Assembly (NCBI GenBank): GCA_032620915.1
Contig: CP136052.1
Location: 3,046,001-3,110,000, forward strand
DNA: 64,000 nt
Reading direction: 5' to 3'
Source: Oscillospiraceae bacterium NTUH-002-81
Lineage (GTDB): Bacteria; Bacillota; Clostridia; Lachnospirales; Lachnospiraceae
Shown: piece by piece, positions 1 to 8,480 of the stretch
How the letters are laid out: every line of letters begins with the position of its first letter
Position numbering within the stretch: position 1 is the first letter of the stretch
Notes under the pieces: generated by a model
Databases searched by the model: none
Seen by the model: only the letters and a program-made list of their open reading frames with translations
What the model was told of the DNA's origin: nothing
Translations under genes and position numbers: made by a program

Positions 1-37
1 CCTTCGGTTTTGCAAAACAGTCCACCGGACTATTTTT

Positions 38-90
38 GCAAAAAGAAAAACCGACGCATGATCGCTTTACGCTCAATACATCGGTTTCTT
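38..90 (-). terminator. Rho-independent terminator, copy 1 of repeat X
   Basis: On the minus strand AAACCGATG pairs with the later CGTCGGTTT across a loop and is followed by a T-rich run at 41-50. It lies just downstream of the 144-893 gene. It belongs to a 78-bp direct repeat (43-120 and 1,076-1,153) that differs at one base between copies. Confidence 0.7.
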
Positions 91-120
91 CATCTGACCT
101 TAACGGTCATATTCAGTTGT
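43..120 (+). repeat. Direct repeat X, copy 1 (78 bp)
   Basis: This is identical to 1,076-1,153 except for one base. Each copy lies immediately 3' of a minus-strand membrane-protein gene and contains the terminator hairpin. Confidence 0.9.
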
Positions 121-143
121 GGCAGATTAGCCAATTTGAAAAA

Positions 144-893
144 TTATTCTGGCACATCTACTGAGTAGCTCAGACAATCGCCTCTTTTATTGCTTTCCAA
201 ATCGTTATAATACCACATATACATCGTTCTACCATATTCTTCATATTCTATAATTCCATCTGGCTTTTGACCCTCTACTTCTAATGAGTAAATTTCTTTA
301 TCATGTGCATAGCCAAAAACGAATCTGGTATCTGGATAATTTGGATTTAAGTCTTGTTGAATATCACTTATTGTTAAAGATAAATGGATAAATTTTTTGA
401 AGTCTCCCCCATAAGTGGTATCTGGTGTAGTGGCAGATGGTGTGGCATTTACAAACGCATATTGTGTACTTTCATTTTCTATCTGTTTTTTGCAGCGTGC
501 AATCACAAAACCTTGAACGGGATCGTTATCACTTCCTGCTCGATAGAAAATCGTATCATACTGTTTGCCATTCCATATATGCAATATTTCATCAACATGA
601 TTAAGAAAATCTTCTGGAGCTGATAAATCTTCATGTTCTGCTTTTAAGGGGGAATTCAAAATAGCTTCTTCGATAGAATTATAATATGTAAGTTTAGAAT
701 CGTCTTTTCCATTATCTGTCAACTTAAACTCGATATACTCATTTCCTTTGTTTTCTTCTTCCGGAACATAAGTATAACGACCATTTTCAATATGGTCATC
801 ATAATCAACAAACAGTCCAATACATATCAACGCTGCAAAAATCAAAAAAACTATTCCTATAACGATTAGCAATATTTTCAAAAATTTTTTCAT
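144..893 (-). CDS. Membrane-anchored protein of unknown function
   Basis: I do not recognise this family. The protein starts MKKFLKILLIVIGIVFLIF and has one N-terminal membrane segment (about residues 5-30) without an evident cleavage site. The rest is hydrophilic and probably extracytoplasmic, with a charged region around DYDDHIENG and a C-terminus rich in aromatic residues. The ATG at 893 was preferred to the one at 905 because translation from it opens directly with the KK-hydrophobic anchor; neither has a strong ribosome site. The gene is bracketed by repeat X at its 3' side and repeat Y at its 5' side, the same arrangement as its neighbour at 1,182-1,751, which suggests a single-gene cargo unit. 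Confidence 0.75.
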   Translation of the reverse strand: MKKFLKILLIVIGIVFLIFAALICIGLFVDYDDHIENGRYTYVPEEENKGNEYIEFKLTDNGKDDSKLTYYNSIEEAILNSPLKAEHEDLSAPEDFLNHVDEILHIWNGKQYDTIFYRAGSDNDPVQGFVIARCKKQIENESTQYAFVNATPSATTPDTTYGGDFKKFIHLSLTISDIQQDLNPNYPDTRFVFGYAHDKEIYSLEVEGQKPDGIIEYEEYGRTMYMWYYNDLESNKRGDCLSYSVDVPE

Positions 894-989
894 ACAAAAG
901 TCCACCTTCTTGCTTCATTTCAGTAAATTATATCATACCGATATGAACAATTCAATTTACACTCTATCAAGTAGTTTTTTTTACTTACC

Positions 990-1037
990 TGTAACGCACA
1001 TTTCTGCAAAATCCATAGTCCCCGATACTTTCCTCAC
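990..1037 (-). repeat. Direct repeat Y, copy 1 (48 bp)
   Basis: This matches 1,895-1,942 with one mismatch. Read on the minus strand both copies encode the same short C-terminal tail, EESIGDYGFC followed by NVRY, and each closes with its own stop codon. The repeat therefore looks like a duplicated 3' end of a gene. Confidence 0.85.
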
Positions 1038-1075
1038 GGGTGATATACAGTCGGAATTCTGTCAGCTCATGAAAT

Positions 1076-1153
1076 AAGAAAAACCGACGCATGATCGCTT
1101 TACGCTCAATACATCGGTTTCTTCATCTGACCTTGACGGTCATATTCAGTTGT
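1076..1153 (-). terminator. Repeat X copy 2 with terminator hairpin
   Basis: This is the second copy of the 78-bp repeat; the hairpin spans 1,081-1,120. It lies just downstream of the 1,182-1,751 gene on the minus strand. Confidence 0.75.
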
Positions 1154-1181
1154 CTAACATCGTACTGTTATAAAATCTATG

Positions 1182-1751
1182 TCATTTACGATTTTTCTTA
1201 TGCTGATTTGCCCAGTAAGATTTTACAGGGATTCTTCTTCTTTTTATGTCCTCCATAAATTCTTCTTTGTCAATATTACTATCAATGGTAAATAATTTTT
1301 CTCCATTTACATATACACGCATAGAACCTTTCTTTCTCTCGCAATAGGTAATATCTTCAAAGTGAAAAGTTCTCTTTCTTCCAAAAGTTGAACGCCATGT
1401 GATTTCATCTCCGTTCACTTCCAGTTTCCACATAATCATGTTCAATGAGCCGATTAAAGAAACAATAAAGAAAATACTAAAACCAATTGGTGGCAATAAA
1501 TCATCTTGTTGAATAGCACTGGCTACCGTAGCTCCCCCAAAAAGAAACACCGCCAATACAAAAAACATAGTAAGTACTTTTTCGGTTTTTATTATATAAT
1601 GCGTCCTAATTATTCCCTTTTTCTGTTCTTCCTCTCGTTCTTTAGCTCTCTTTTGTTGAAGATTTACAAGATATTTCAAAAGAAGAAGTACAACTAAATA
1701 GGGACCTATTTGTGTAATTATATTCAAACACATTCGTAAAAAATTATTCAT
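1182..1751 (-). CDS. Membrane protein, possibly DUF6560-like
   Basis: The 189-aa protein has an N-terminal membrane segment (about 12-30), two more at about 60-80 and 88-108, then a cytosolic domain with the strand-rich pattern WKLEVNGDEITWRSTFGRK resembling a PH-like fold. The C-terminus is strongly basic. The family name is from memory and uncertain. It is the second member of the X/Y-bracketed pair in element A. No catalytic residues are visible and function is unknown. Confidence 0.7.
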   Translation of the reverse strand: MNNFLRMCLNIITQIGPYLVVLLLLKYLVNLQQKRAKEREEEQKKGIIRTHYIIKTEKVLTMFFVLAVFLFGGATVASAIQQDDLLPPIGFSIFFIVSLIGSLNMIMWKLEVNGDEITWRSTFGRKRTFHFEDITYCERKKGSMRVYVNGEKLFTIDSNIDKEEFMEDIKRRRIPVKSYWANQHKKNRK

Positions 1752-1894
1752 TTTTGCCCTCCATAGTTCCAGCTATATAAAAATGATTGTTTGAAATCGA
1801 GTATTAAAAACCTCAATTTTTCATATCTCATTATACTTCATCAACTTAAAGAATGGAAGAAAAAATTTTGTGTACAGAGTTCCTGTTCAAGCCT

Positions 1895-1942
1895 TGTAAC
1901 GCACATTTCCGCAAAATCCATAGTCCCCGATACTTTCCTCAC
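1895..1942 (-). repeat. Direct repeat Y, copy 2
   Basis: This copy lies about 145 bp upstream of the 1,182-1,751 gene and matches 990-1,037 at 47 of 48 positions, preserving the same short reading frame and a stop codon. Confidence 0.85.
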
Positions 1943-2015
1943 AGGCGATAGGCAACGGTCAAAACATCAGGTCTGCACCTGACATTTTAACCGCATATCA
2001 GCCCTGATTATCACA

Positions 2016-2306
2016 TTATCCCTGCTGGCTGTTCAGCCCATGCTTTTTCGCATATTCGCTGGCTTTCTGTCTGCGTTCCTCACTGTAAGGCGGCAGGAAA
2101 CGGATAGACAGACGGGACTTTGCCAGCTCATAAGAAACACCGCCTTGAACATTGGATTTTTCCAGTCGGCAAAGGTCAGGGTACTTCTTAGCAAAAGCAG
2201 CCAACCTCTTTTTCAATCCGGCGTTGTGGGTGTAGATATTTGCCTTGTCCTCGCCCTCATTAAAGAGAACGATTGTTTCTTTCTCAATCTTCGTCAGTCT
2301 CGTCAT
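2016..2306 (-). CDS. Small conserved ICE protein (paralogue of 61,510-61,815)
   Basis: This 96-aa protein is clearly related to the protein encoded at 61,510-61,815: both have the pattern K-ETI--NE-E--A--YT-NA-LK-RL and share SRLSIR--PPYSEER. It starts at an ATG preceded by AGGGAGGG and overlaps the end of the upstream gene by 23 bp, so the two are probably co-translated. The pair recurs in element C in the same order. No enzymatic motif is visible; function unknown. Confidence 0.85.
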   Translation of the reverse strand: MTRLTKIEKETIVLFNEGEDKANIYTHNAGLKKRLAAFAKKYPDLCRLEKSNVQGGVSYELAKSRLSIRFLPPYSEERRQKASEYAKKHGLNSQQG

Positions 2307-2532
2307 AGCAGCCCTCCCTATGGTTTTTCAACACACGCAGCTTGCAGTAAAAGCAGCGATACCACCTTTCAACACCCTCAGCACTCAGCTTGACGGAAAG
2401 CATATAAAACAGCTTCTTCGCCACTGGATCGGGTGCAAGGGCAGCTACCATACGCAAACGCTCGACAGTTGCTTTCAGGTTCGGACAGCCAAAGGCATAA
2501 AGGGCTTCCATTTCATTCCGGTTCATCTTCAT
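2284..2532 (-). CDS. Small conserved ICE protein (paralogue of 61,799-62,092)
   Basis: The ATG at 2,532 was chosen because AAGGAGG lies eight bases upstream; the protein is then 82 aa. It resembles the 61,799-62,092 product in order of motifs: LYA-GC near the start, then a TV-RL segment, DP-AK, and a C-terminal LRVLK. The protein is helical, acidic at the C-terminus and has two Cys in CFYC. Its role is unknown, but the tight pairing with the next gene is conserved between the two elements. Confidence 0.85.
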   Translation of the reverse strand: MKMNRNEMEALYAFGCPNLKATVERLRMVAALAPDPVAKKLFYMLSVKLSAEGVERWYRCFYCKLRVLKNHREGCYDETDED

Positions 2533-2641
2533 TGTGTTTTCCTCCTTAAAGTTTGATAAATGAAAAGCGACAGACACTTCATAAGGAAATACCTGTCGCT
2601 TCGTTTACGATACAAATTTGTTGGTTTTGGACTTGATAAAA

Positions 2642-3025
2642 TCAGCAGTAAATCATTTCCTGTCTGATGATTTCTTCGGCTCGGTTACGGATAGAGTTCA
2701 TGGACTGTACCCACAACATCTGATTGTCTGCTTTCATGGTTTCGGTCACGCCCTCGGCTTGTTTCATCTGCTCAATGATAAGGCTGCACCTTTCCGTTGC
2801 CTGTTCGTCCAGGTCAGCAAGGTAAGTATGCAGTTCGCCGGATAAACAGAGGGCAGAGAACCTTGTAGGGCGGTACTGCTCCAAATATGTCCTGTGCAGT
2901 CTGCCCCACATACCGATAGGGCGGTGTTCCTCCGGTAGCTTCAAGTCCGGCACATAGTAATCGCCCACAAGAACATAGTCCAGACCGTTGCTTTTGTCAT
3001 GGATTCGTGATTTCAATTCTGTCAT
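2642..3025 (-). CDS. tnpV: TnpV-type transposon-encoded protein
   Basis: This 127-aa reading frame begins at an ATG with AGGAG nine bases upstream. It carries the TnpV hallmarks DYVLVGDYYVPDLKLPEEHRP, SGELHTYLADLDEQA and a C-terminal NR-EEII-QEMIYC, and closely matches the complete copy at 52,069-52,446. As sequenced, the frame is open upstream and fused to the recombinase. Removing one A from the A7 run (3,030-3,036) would give the recombinase a TGA stop overlapping this ATG, the usual ATGA arrangement. TnpV accompanies these serine-recombinase elements; its role is not established. Confidence 0.9.
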   Translation of the reverse strand: MTELKSRIHDKSNGLDYVLVGDYYVPDLKLPEEHRPIGMWGRLHRTYLEQYRPTRFSALCLSGELHTYLADLDEQATERCSLIIEQMKQAEGVTETMKADNQMLWVQSMNSIRNRAEEIIRQEMIYC

Positions 3026-4946
3026 GCTATTTTTTTCTCCTTTCACTTTTTGCCGATTTGATTTGCTTGTGACGTTCTGTTCAACACACACATTGCTATC
3101 AGAACTTTTTTCTTCTGCTATACGCTCATGCTCCGCAAATTCTTTTGATTTCTCACGAATCTTTTTCATATACTTACGATTGGATTCTCGTTTTCTGCGA
3201 AGTCGTTCCGCCTCTTTTTCAGCAGCAATCCTTTCTTCCTCTGTTGGTTCATGCTGCTCCACAGGTACTTGAAATTGCCCGACATAGTTAAGATATATCT
3301 CCACCTCTGTGGTGCGGTCTGCACCTTTTCCTTGTGGCTCGTGAACCAGAATTTTGTCGATAAATTCATTTATCATGGCAGGAGTAAGTTCTGTAATATT
3401 CTCATACTTTTTAACCAGCTTTAGAAAACGCTCCACATTATTTTGACCGCCTATAATCCGTTGCATATCAGCGGTGTCAGTCTCAATAATCTTGTTCAGC
3501 TCGTTCTGCTCATTTTCATAATCAGTAAGCATACTCTGAAAAAGTCTGTCCGGCAATCTTCCAATCACATTATCTTCATAGATTTTCCTGATAAGCATAT
3601 CCAGTTCGTGAACTCGCTTCTGATTTCTTTCAATGCGGTTTTTTACAGTTTCAGAAACAGCAATATCTTTCATCGCCGATTCTTCTTGCAGAGAATAAAC
3701 AAACTCCCGCTCATTCAAAGAAACATAATGGCAAGTCTCCTGTATGGTTTTCAGAATGATGCTTTTAAGTGCTTTTGTTGAAATATGGTGGCAAGTACAA
3801 TGTCGGTCATACTTCTGATAAGCAAGATTATATGTGGAACATTCATAACAATCTGCCGGATTGGAATGACTTGTCCTTTTTTTCGCCTTTGGCAGTATAG
3901 TATATTCTTTCTCGCCCTTTCCGCTGCCTGTGATTATACATCGGCGCACCACAATCAGCACAGTAAATCTTTCCGGTCAGAACATTAGGCTCGCCCATAG
4001 GATCGGCTTTTCTTACATTCTGTCTTAACTTTTGAGCAAGCAGCCATGTTTCTTCATCGACAATAGGCTCTTGTGTATCATCAAAAACCACCCAATCTTC
4101 CTTGTCTGCCCTTTTCGTCTTTTTGTCCTTATAGGAATTTTTGAATGTCCTGAAGTTGACAGTCTTTCCAATATACTCTGGTCGGGCAATCAGAGTAGTA
4201 ACCTGATTTCCTCGCCACATATACGGATTTTCTTTGTCATAGTTGCTTGCATGATTTCCAAGTCCCTTTTTTCCAAGATAATAAGACGGTCTTTCTATTT
4301 TTTCTTCTGAAAGTTCTCTTGCTATCTGATAAGGTCCTTTTCCCTCAATAGTCATGCGATAAATTCTGCGGACTACTTCAGCAGCTTCTTCATCAATAAT
4401 CCAATGGTCGGGGTTTTCGGGATCTTTCAAATAGCCGTATGGTGGGATATTACTTGTATGAGCGTTGCCGGAAGAACCTCTGGATTTCAGTACAGCTTTA
4501 ATTTTCTTACTTGTGTCCCTGACAAACCACTCATTCATGATATTCAGAAAAGGGGCAAACTCACTGGTTTCTTGACGGTCACTGTCAATACCATTATTGA
4601 TTGCTATAAATCGAACTTCCTTTTCTCTAAACAGAATGTCAGTGAAAAAACCTACTTGCAGATGATCTCTGCCGATTCTGGACATATCTTTGCAGATACA
4701 GGCAGTGATTTCTCCGTTTTTAACACCTTCAACAAGTCTGTTCCATGAAGGTCTGTCAAAAGTCGCTCCACTCCAACCATCATCGGTAAAATGAACAAGA
4801 TTCGTAAAACCATGTTTCATAGCATAATCTTCAAGCATTTGCTTTTGATGAACTATACTGTTACTCTCTCCAGCATTATCATCATCACGAGACAGTCTTT
4901 CATACAAAGCAGTAATGCCATTGCTTCTATCTTTTTTTCTTCTCAT
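3022..4946 (-). CDS. Large serine recombinase (frameshifted)
   Basis: The N-terminal frame (4,946 to 3,843) has the resolvase catalytic region (LYERLSRDDD, with the Ser in RLS near residue 18, and CKDMSRIGRD), the recombinase domain and the start of the zinc-ribbon (YCADCG). The C-terminal frame (3,961 downward) contains CYECSTY, the coiled coil and the DUF4368-like VEIYLNYVGQF segment. The two join if one A is removed from the A7 run at 3,877-3,883, giving about 640 aa, rather long for the family. It lies beside the topB junction and is the expected integrase of element A. As written the frame is broken, so activity is doubtful unless the extra A is a sequencing error. Confidence 0.9.
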
Positions 4947-6406
4947 GCTGAACTCCTTTCTTCAATTCCTATCCACTCCTTACGCTCACAAAATATCACA
5001 TCGGTAAACCTCTTGGGTGGGCTGGTCTTGCCTTCTTTCAGATCGACACCGGCAAGTTCCAATGTCATGCCTTCCGAAAGCTCCGGAAGATCACCTGCCT
5101 CCGCATTCTTCTCAGCATCTTCAACCGGCTTTCCTGCATATTGCCTCCAGCCCATATCCGTGACTGTTTTGCCTTTCGTGCGGAACTTCTGACCGGCACA
5201 CTCCGCTTCTACTATGGTTTCTGCATAGTGGCAGGGTGTTCCGACCGCACAAATCAGCCGCACCGCCAGCAGAGTAAGAATCGCTTGTTCTCCACTGGGA
5301 AGCGAGGAAATGTCATAACCCGCCGCTGTTTTTGTAGGGATAATGGCATGGTGATCGGTGACTTTCTTAGAATTGATGACCTGCGCTGCATTCACCGGTG
5401 CCGGTACATCCGCCTGAATCTGAAAGCTCTGCTGGATCACAGAAACAAGTTCCGGCACCAGCGGTGCCATATCATCCGTCAGATACCGGCTGTCGGTACG
5501 GGGATATGTCACGAGTTTCTTCTCGTACAGAGCCTGTGTGTAATCCAGGGTCTGCTGGGCAGTGAATCCCAGCTGCCGATTTGCTTCTCTCTGAAGCGAT
5601 GTCAGATCAAACAAGGCCGGGGGCTTCTCTGATTTTTCTTTCTGCTCTACCTTGGTAATGATGGCACTTCCTGCCTGGCAACACTCTGCCACCAGTTTTT
5701 CTGCTTCTGCTTTTTCTTTCATTCGCTCACCGCCCGCTTGAAAATCCCGAAATTTTAATTCTGCCGAGTAGAACGGCTCCGGCTTGAACGCCCGGATTGC
5801 TGCATCTCGCATAACCACCATCGCAAGCGTTGGTGTCATCACGCGCCCCACATTCAGGGTCTGCCCATACAGACATGAAAAAAGCCGGGTGGCGTTGATT
5901 CCGACAATCCAGTCGGCTCGCTCCCGGCATAAAGCCGCCTCATATAAGGCATCATATTCTGTTCCCGGTCTGAGCTTCTGAAAGCCTTCCCGGATAGCAC
6001 TGTCCTCCATTGATGAAATCCAAAGCCGTTCCACCGGCTTTTTGCAGCCGCACTGATGGTAAACCAGTCGGAAAATCAGTTCGCCCTCACGCCCTGCATC
6101 GGTTGCACAGATCAGACTCTCCACATCTTTCCGCTGCATGAGCTTTTTCAGGATTCCGAACTGCTTTTTCGTGCTGGCGGACACCTGATACTGCCAATGT
6201 TCCGGCAAAATCGGAAGATCATCATACTTCCACTTTGCATACTTTTCATCATAGGCTTCCGGCTGGGAAAGTTCCACCAGATGCCCCACACACCAACTGA
6301 CAAGGTAGCCATTGCCCTCCATATAACCGTCCCCGCGCTGATCTGCCCCGATCACTTTCGAGAGACTCATGGCAACCGAGGGCTTTTCCGCTAATACAAG
6401 CTTCAT
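4943..6406 (-). CDS. topB: DNA topoisomerase III (3' truncated by insertion)
   Basis: The start at 6,406 (MKLVLAEKPSVAMSLSKVIG) follows AAAGGAG. The product has the TOPRIM motifs (EKPS, TDAGREGELIF), the catalytic-tyrosine segment near KLVTYPRTDSRYL, and the central IIPT region. Family similarity ends at TSPPKRFTD; the last 18 or so residues are encoded by element A, so the C-terminal zinc-finger region is missing. TopB relaxes DNA during ICE replication or transfer. It is the last visible gene of the ICE backbone on the minus strand. Because the tyrosine is retained the truncated protein might keep some activity, but this is unknown. Confidence 0.9.
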   Translation of the reverse strand: MKLVLAEKPSVAMSLSKVIGADQRGDGYMEGNGYLVSWCVGHLVELSQPEAYDEKYAKWKYDDLPILPEHWQYQVSASTKKQFGILKKLMQRKDVESLICATDAGREGELIFRLVYHQCGCKKPVERLWISSMEDSAIREGFQKLRPGTEYDALYEAALCRERADWIVGINATRLFSCLYGQTLNVGRVMTPTLAMVVMRDAAIRAFKPEPFYSAELKFRDFQAGGERMKEKAEAEKLVAECCQAGSAIITKVEQKEKSEKPPALFDLTSLQREANRQLGFTAQQTLDYTQALYEKKLVTYPRTDSRYLTDDMAPLVPELVSVIQQSFQIQADVPAPVNAAQVINSKKVTDHHAIIPTKTAAGYDISSLPSGEQAILTLLAVRLICAVGTPCHYAETIVEAECAGQKFRTKGKTVTDMGWRQYAGKPVEDAEKNAEAGDLPELSEGMTLELAGVDLKEGKTSPPKRFTDVIFCERKEWIGIEERSSA

Positions 6407-6433
6407 TCGATACTGCTCCTTTCGCAAAAAAAT

Positions 6434-6478
6434 TAGCAGCCAGGCACCGAAGCGCATGACTGCTATGTAAGGAACGGT
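6434..6478 (-). promoter_or_regulatory. ICE intergenic hairpin motif, copy 4 (degenerate)
   Basis: TAGCAG at 6,433-6,438 pairs with CTGCTA at 6,460-6,465, followed by TGTAAGGAACGG. It resembles the stronger copies at 9,351-9,392, 21,530-21,621 and 53,077-53,143 and, like them, sits close to an ICE gene (here upstream of topB). Confidence 0.4.
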
Positions 6479-6550
6479 ATTCTGTTTTAGGTCTACAAAC
6501 TGGGCCTTTTATGATCTTGCCACAGCTTATCAGTCTATGCACGTCAACTG

Positions 6551-6623
6551 TTGAAACCGCCGTGTACCGAACGGTACGCACGGTGGTGTGAGAGGACGGC
6601 GGCTAGTCACCGCCTCCTACTCG
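6551..6623 (+). ncRNA. Group II intron remnant: domains V and VI only
   Basis: The plus strand shows a domain V hairpin (ACCGCCGTGTACC, GAAC loop, GGTACGCACGGTGGT), the typical GTGAGAGG linker, then a domain VI-like hairpin (GGCGG / CCGCC) ending in CTACTCG. No reverse transcriptase or 5' intron domains are present upstream, so this is a 3' scar of a third group II intron of another type than the two intact ones. It lies between the topB start and the glycosyltransferase gene. Confidence 0.7.
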
Positions 6624-6746
6624 CTTGTGCCCATGTTTCGGCCCTCCACATCATCACTCCGCGCATGCGTTGTGCCTCGCCGCAACGCATTCTGCCCCTC
6701 GCTGACTCATCGCCAGGCATCGCTGATGGTGTTCGTCTGCCCATCC

Positions 6747-8243
6747 TCACTTCTGCAGTATCTGCTTTTCGTTCTCCTGCACACGCCGCTCGAGCGCTGT
6801 ATACTGCCGGAGCTCGTCCTCGGTAAATCCCCGGAACTTCGCCTGCTCGTAGTCACGCTCCGCGGCCGCGATATCCTGCAGCACCGCATCCGACGCCGGC
6901 AGCAGCTCGAGACGAATATTCCGCGGCTCGCGTTTTTTCTTCGTCATTCCGTTCGCGTCTGCATCCTGTGCCTCGCCACGCTTTCCGAAAAGACCGGTCG
7001 CCTCGGCTATTTCCGCCGCTTCACGTCGTTTCCTCGGCACGTCGACCACTTCGAGCATCCCGCGTGAGACCAGCTTCTGCAGCGCGGCGCGCAGATCCCC
7101 GCGGCTCATATGCATCAGCTCCGCGAGATCCTTCCGGCTCAGCGCCTTTCCGGCATCCTTTCGATCAGTCGCCTCCACGGCATCTTCCCGCGCAGGCATC
7201 TGCGCTTCAGCCCCTCGAGTGAGCGCCTTTCCCGCGTCCTTCCGATACAGCAGCAGCGACAGCTCCGCCAGCGTCATATCATACTTCAGCGCCACCGACT
7301 CGAGATAGCGCTCGAGCAGCTTCCGGTCGCGGTACTTCTCCACGATGATCCCATCCTCCGAAATCACCTCCTGCAGCGCCTGGCTCCGCTCCTCACCGAG
7401 CTTCTGCGTCCCCGGAATCGTCGCCGGGAACACGAAACCATCCTTCGCCGCATCCACTAGAAAATGATAGACCTGCAGCCGCTTCCGCTCATACGCATCC
7501 TCATCCAGCACATGCTTGAAGAAGTCGTTGTAGCACTCGAACATCGCGAGTTTCATCTCCACCGTCCGCGCGAAGCTGATCTTCTGATTCACCAGCGAAC
7601 CCTTCGTCTTCACATAATAGTAGACCGGCGTCCGCAGCGCATAGAACGTCGTCGCATAGCGCACATACTCGAGATTAAACAGAAAATCCTCGCACCAGCT
7701 GAGCTTCGCATCCATCCGGATCCCGTGCGCCTCCACAAGCGAGCGCCGGTACAGCTTATTCCACAGCACCCCATAGTAGTAGTCCGCCGGGTTCTCCATC
7801 ATGAAGCCAACGAACGCTTCACGCCCGATCACCTGGTCCGCGTCGATATCCCCCTTCCGCGACACCATCTCTCCGACGACACGATAGAAATCCGCGATCA
7901 CCATGTCGCAGCCCGTCTCCTCGGCCGCCCGCACCATCAGCTTCGTCGCATCCGCCGTCAGCCAGTCATCACTGTCCACGAACTGCAGAAACGTACCCCG
8001 CGCCCGCGCGATCGCCTGGTTTCGCGTATCCGACACCCCCGTATTCTCCTTATGCACGACCACCACGCGCGCATCCGCCCGCGCATATCCGTCGCAGATC
8101 TCCCCGGACCGATCCTTACTTCCATCATCCATGAGGATCAGCTCGAAATCCCGAAACTCCTGATTCAGAATACTGTCCACACAGCGCGCGAGACTCTTCT
8201 CCGCGTTATACACCGGCACGATGATACTGACCTTCGGCTCCAT
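6747..8243 (-). CDS. Family 2 glycosyltransferase with unusual C-terminal extension
   Basis: The start at 8,243 (MEPKVSIIVPVYNAEKSLAR) has GGAGGT four bases upstream; 498 aa. Residues 1-230 show the GT-A fold: VSIIVPVYN, LILMDDGSKDRSGEICDGYA, a metal-binding LQFVDSDDW and a WCEDFLFNLEY acceptor loop. This predicts transfer of an NDP-sugar to a surface polymer. The C-terminus (about 325-498) is atypical: LSRKDLAELMHMSRGDLRAALQKLVSRGMLEVV resembles a winged helix, and the tail is charged and helical. The gene is far more GC-rich than its surroundings and interrupts the ICE between topB and the CD1107-like gene. Confidence 0.85.
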   Translation of the reverse strand: MEPKVSIIVPVYNAEKSLARCVDSILNQEFRDFELILMDDGSKDRSGEICDGYARADARVVVVHKENTGVSDTRNQAIARARGTFLQFVDSDDWLTADATKLMVRAAEETGCDMVIADFYRVVGEMVSRKGDIDADQVIGREAFVGFMMENPADYYYGVLWNKLYRRSLVEAHGIRMDAKLSWCEDFLFNLEYVRYATTFYALRTPVYYYVKTKGSLVNQKISFARTVEMKLAMFECYNDFFKHVLDEDAYERKRLQVYHFLVDAAKDGFVFPATIPGTQKLGEERSQALQEVISEDGIIVEKYRDRKLLERYLESVALKYDMTLAELSLLLYRKDAGKALTRGAEAQMPAREDAVEATDRKDAGKALSRKDLAELMHMSRGDLRAALQKLVSRGMLEVVDVPRKRREAAEIAEATGLFGKRGEAQDADANGMTKKKREPRNIRLELLPASDAVLQDIAAAERDYEQAKFRGFTEDELRQYTALERRVQENEKQILQK

Positions 8244-8329
8244 AGGCACCTCCATCAAAAAACTACTTCTAGTTGTACCATAAAACCCTCCCGTTGACAC
8301 TCGTATATTTCTGCTCACTTTTCCCGGGC

Positions 8330-8480
8330 CAATGTCTCGGCCCTCCGCCTGCTCACTCCGCGCCCACGCGTCCGCACCCTCCACCTTCTCACGTCGCGTC
8401 CACCCATTCGCACTCGTTGCCTTTATCGCGCCCATGCCTCCGCCCACTACCTCCTCACGTCGCATCGAAGCACCAATTCC
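8330..8480. repeat. Degenerate GC-rich repeats upstream of the glycosyltransferase
   Basis: The segment at 8,330-8,366 resembles 6,627-6,662 (both contain TCGGCCCTCC followed by TCACTCCGCGC), so the glycosyltransferase gene is flanked by imperfect direct repeats of about 36 bp. Related pieces recur to 8,470. No gene is supported here. Confidence 0.5.

Larger units (their letters stand above)
1..5000. mobile_element. Element A: serine-recombinase element inserted in topB (left end outside window)
   Basis: The right boundary is inferred at about 4,998-5,003, where the topB reading frame leaves the family sequence right after the conserved PPKRFTD stretch and runs into the recombinase upstream region. 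The element carries, from right to left, a large serine recombinase, TnpV, two small conserved ICE proteins and two membrane proteins bracketed by repeats. The other end and the missing 3' part of topB must lie left of position 1. The boundary is an inference, not a mapped att site. Confidence 0.7.

Noticed and set aside
3870..3890. Programmed -1 frameshift at A AAA AAG in the recombinase
   Set aside because: A -1 shift leads to the wrong frame; a gain of one A (or +1 reading) is needed, and the same kind of gain occurs in ten other unrelated places.
7464..8297. 277-aa plus-strand open frame
   Set aside because: It is antisense to the glycosyltransferase, rich in Arg/His/Ile as expected from a GC-rich shadow frame, and has no ribosome site or family features.
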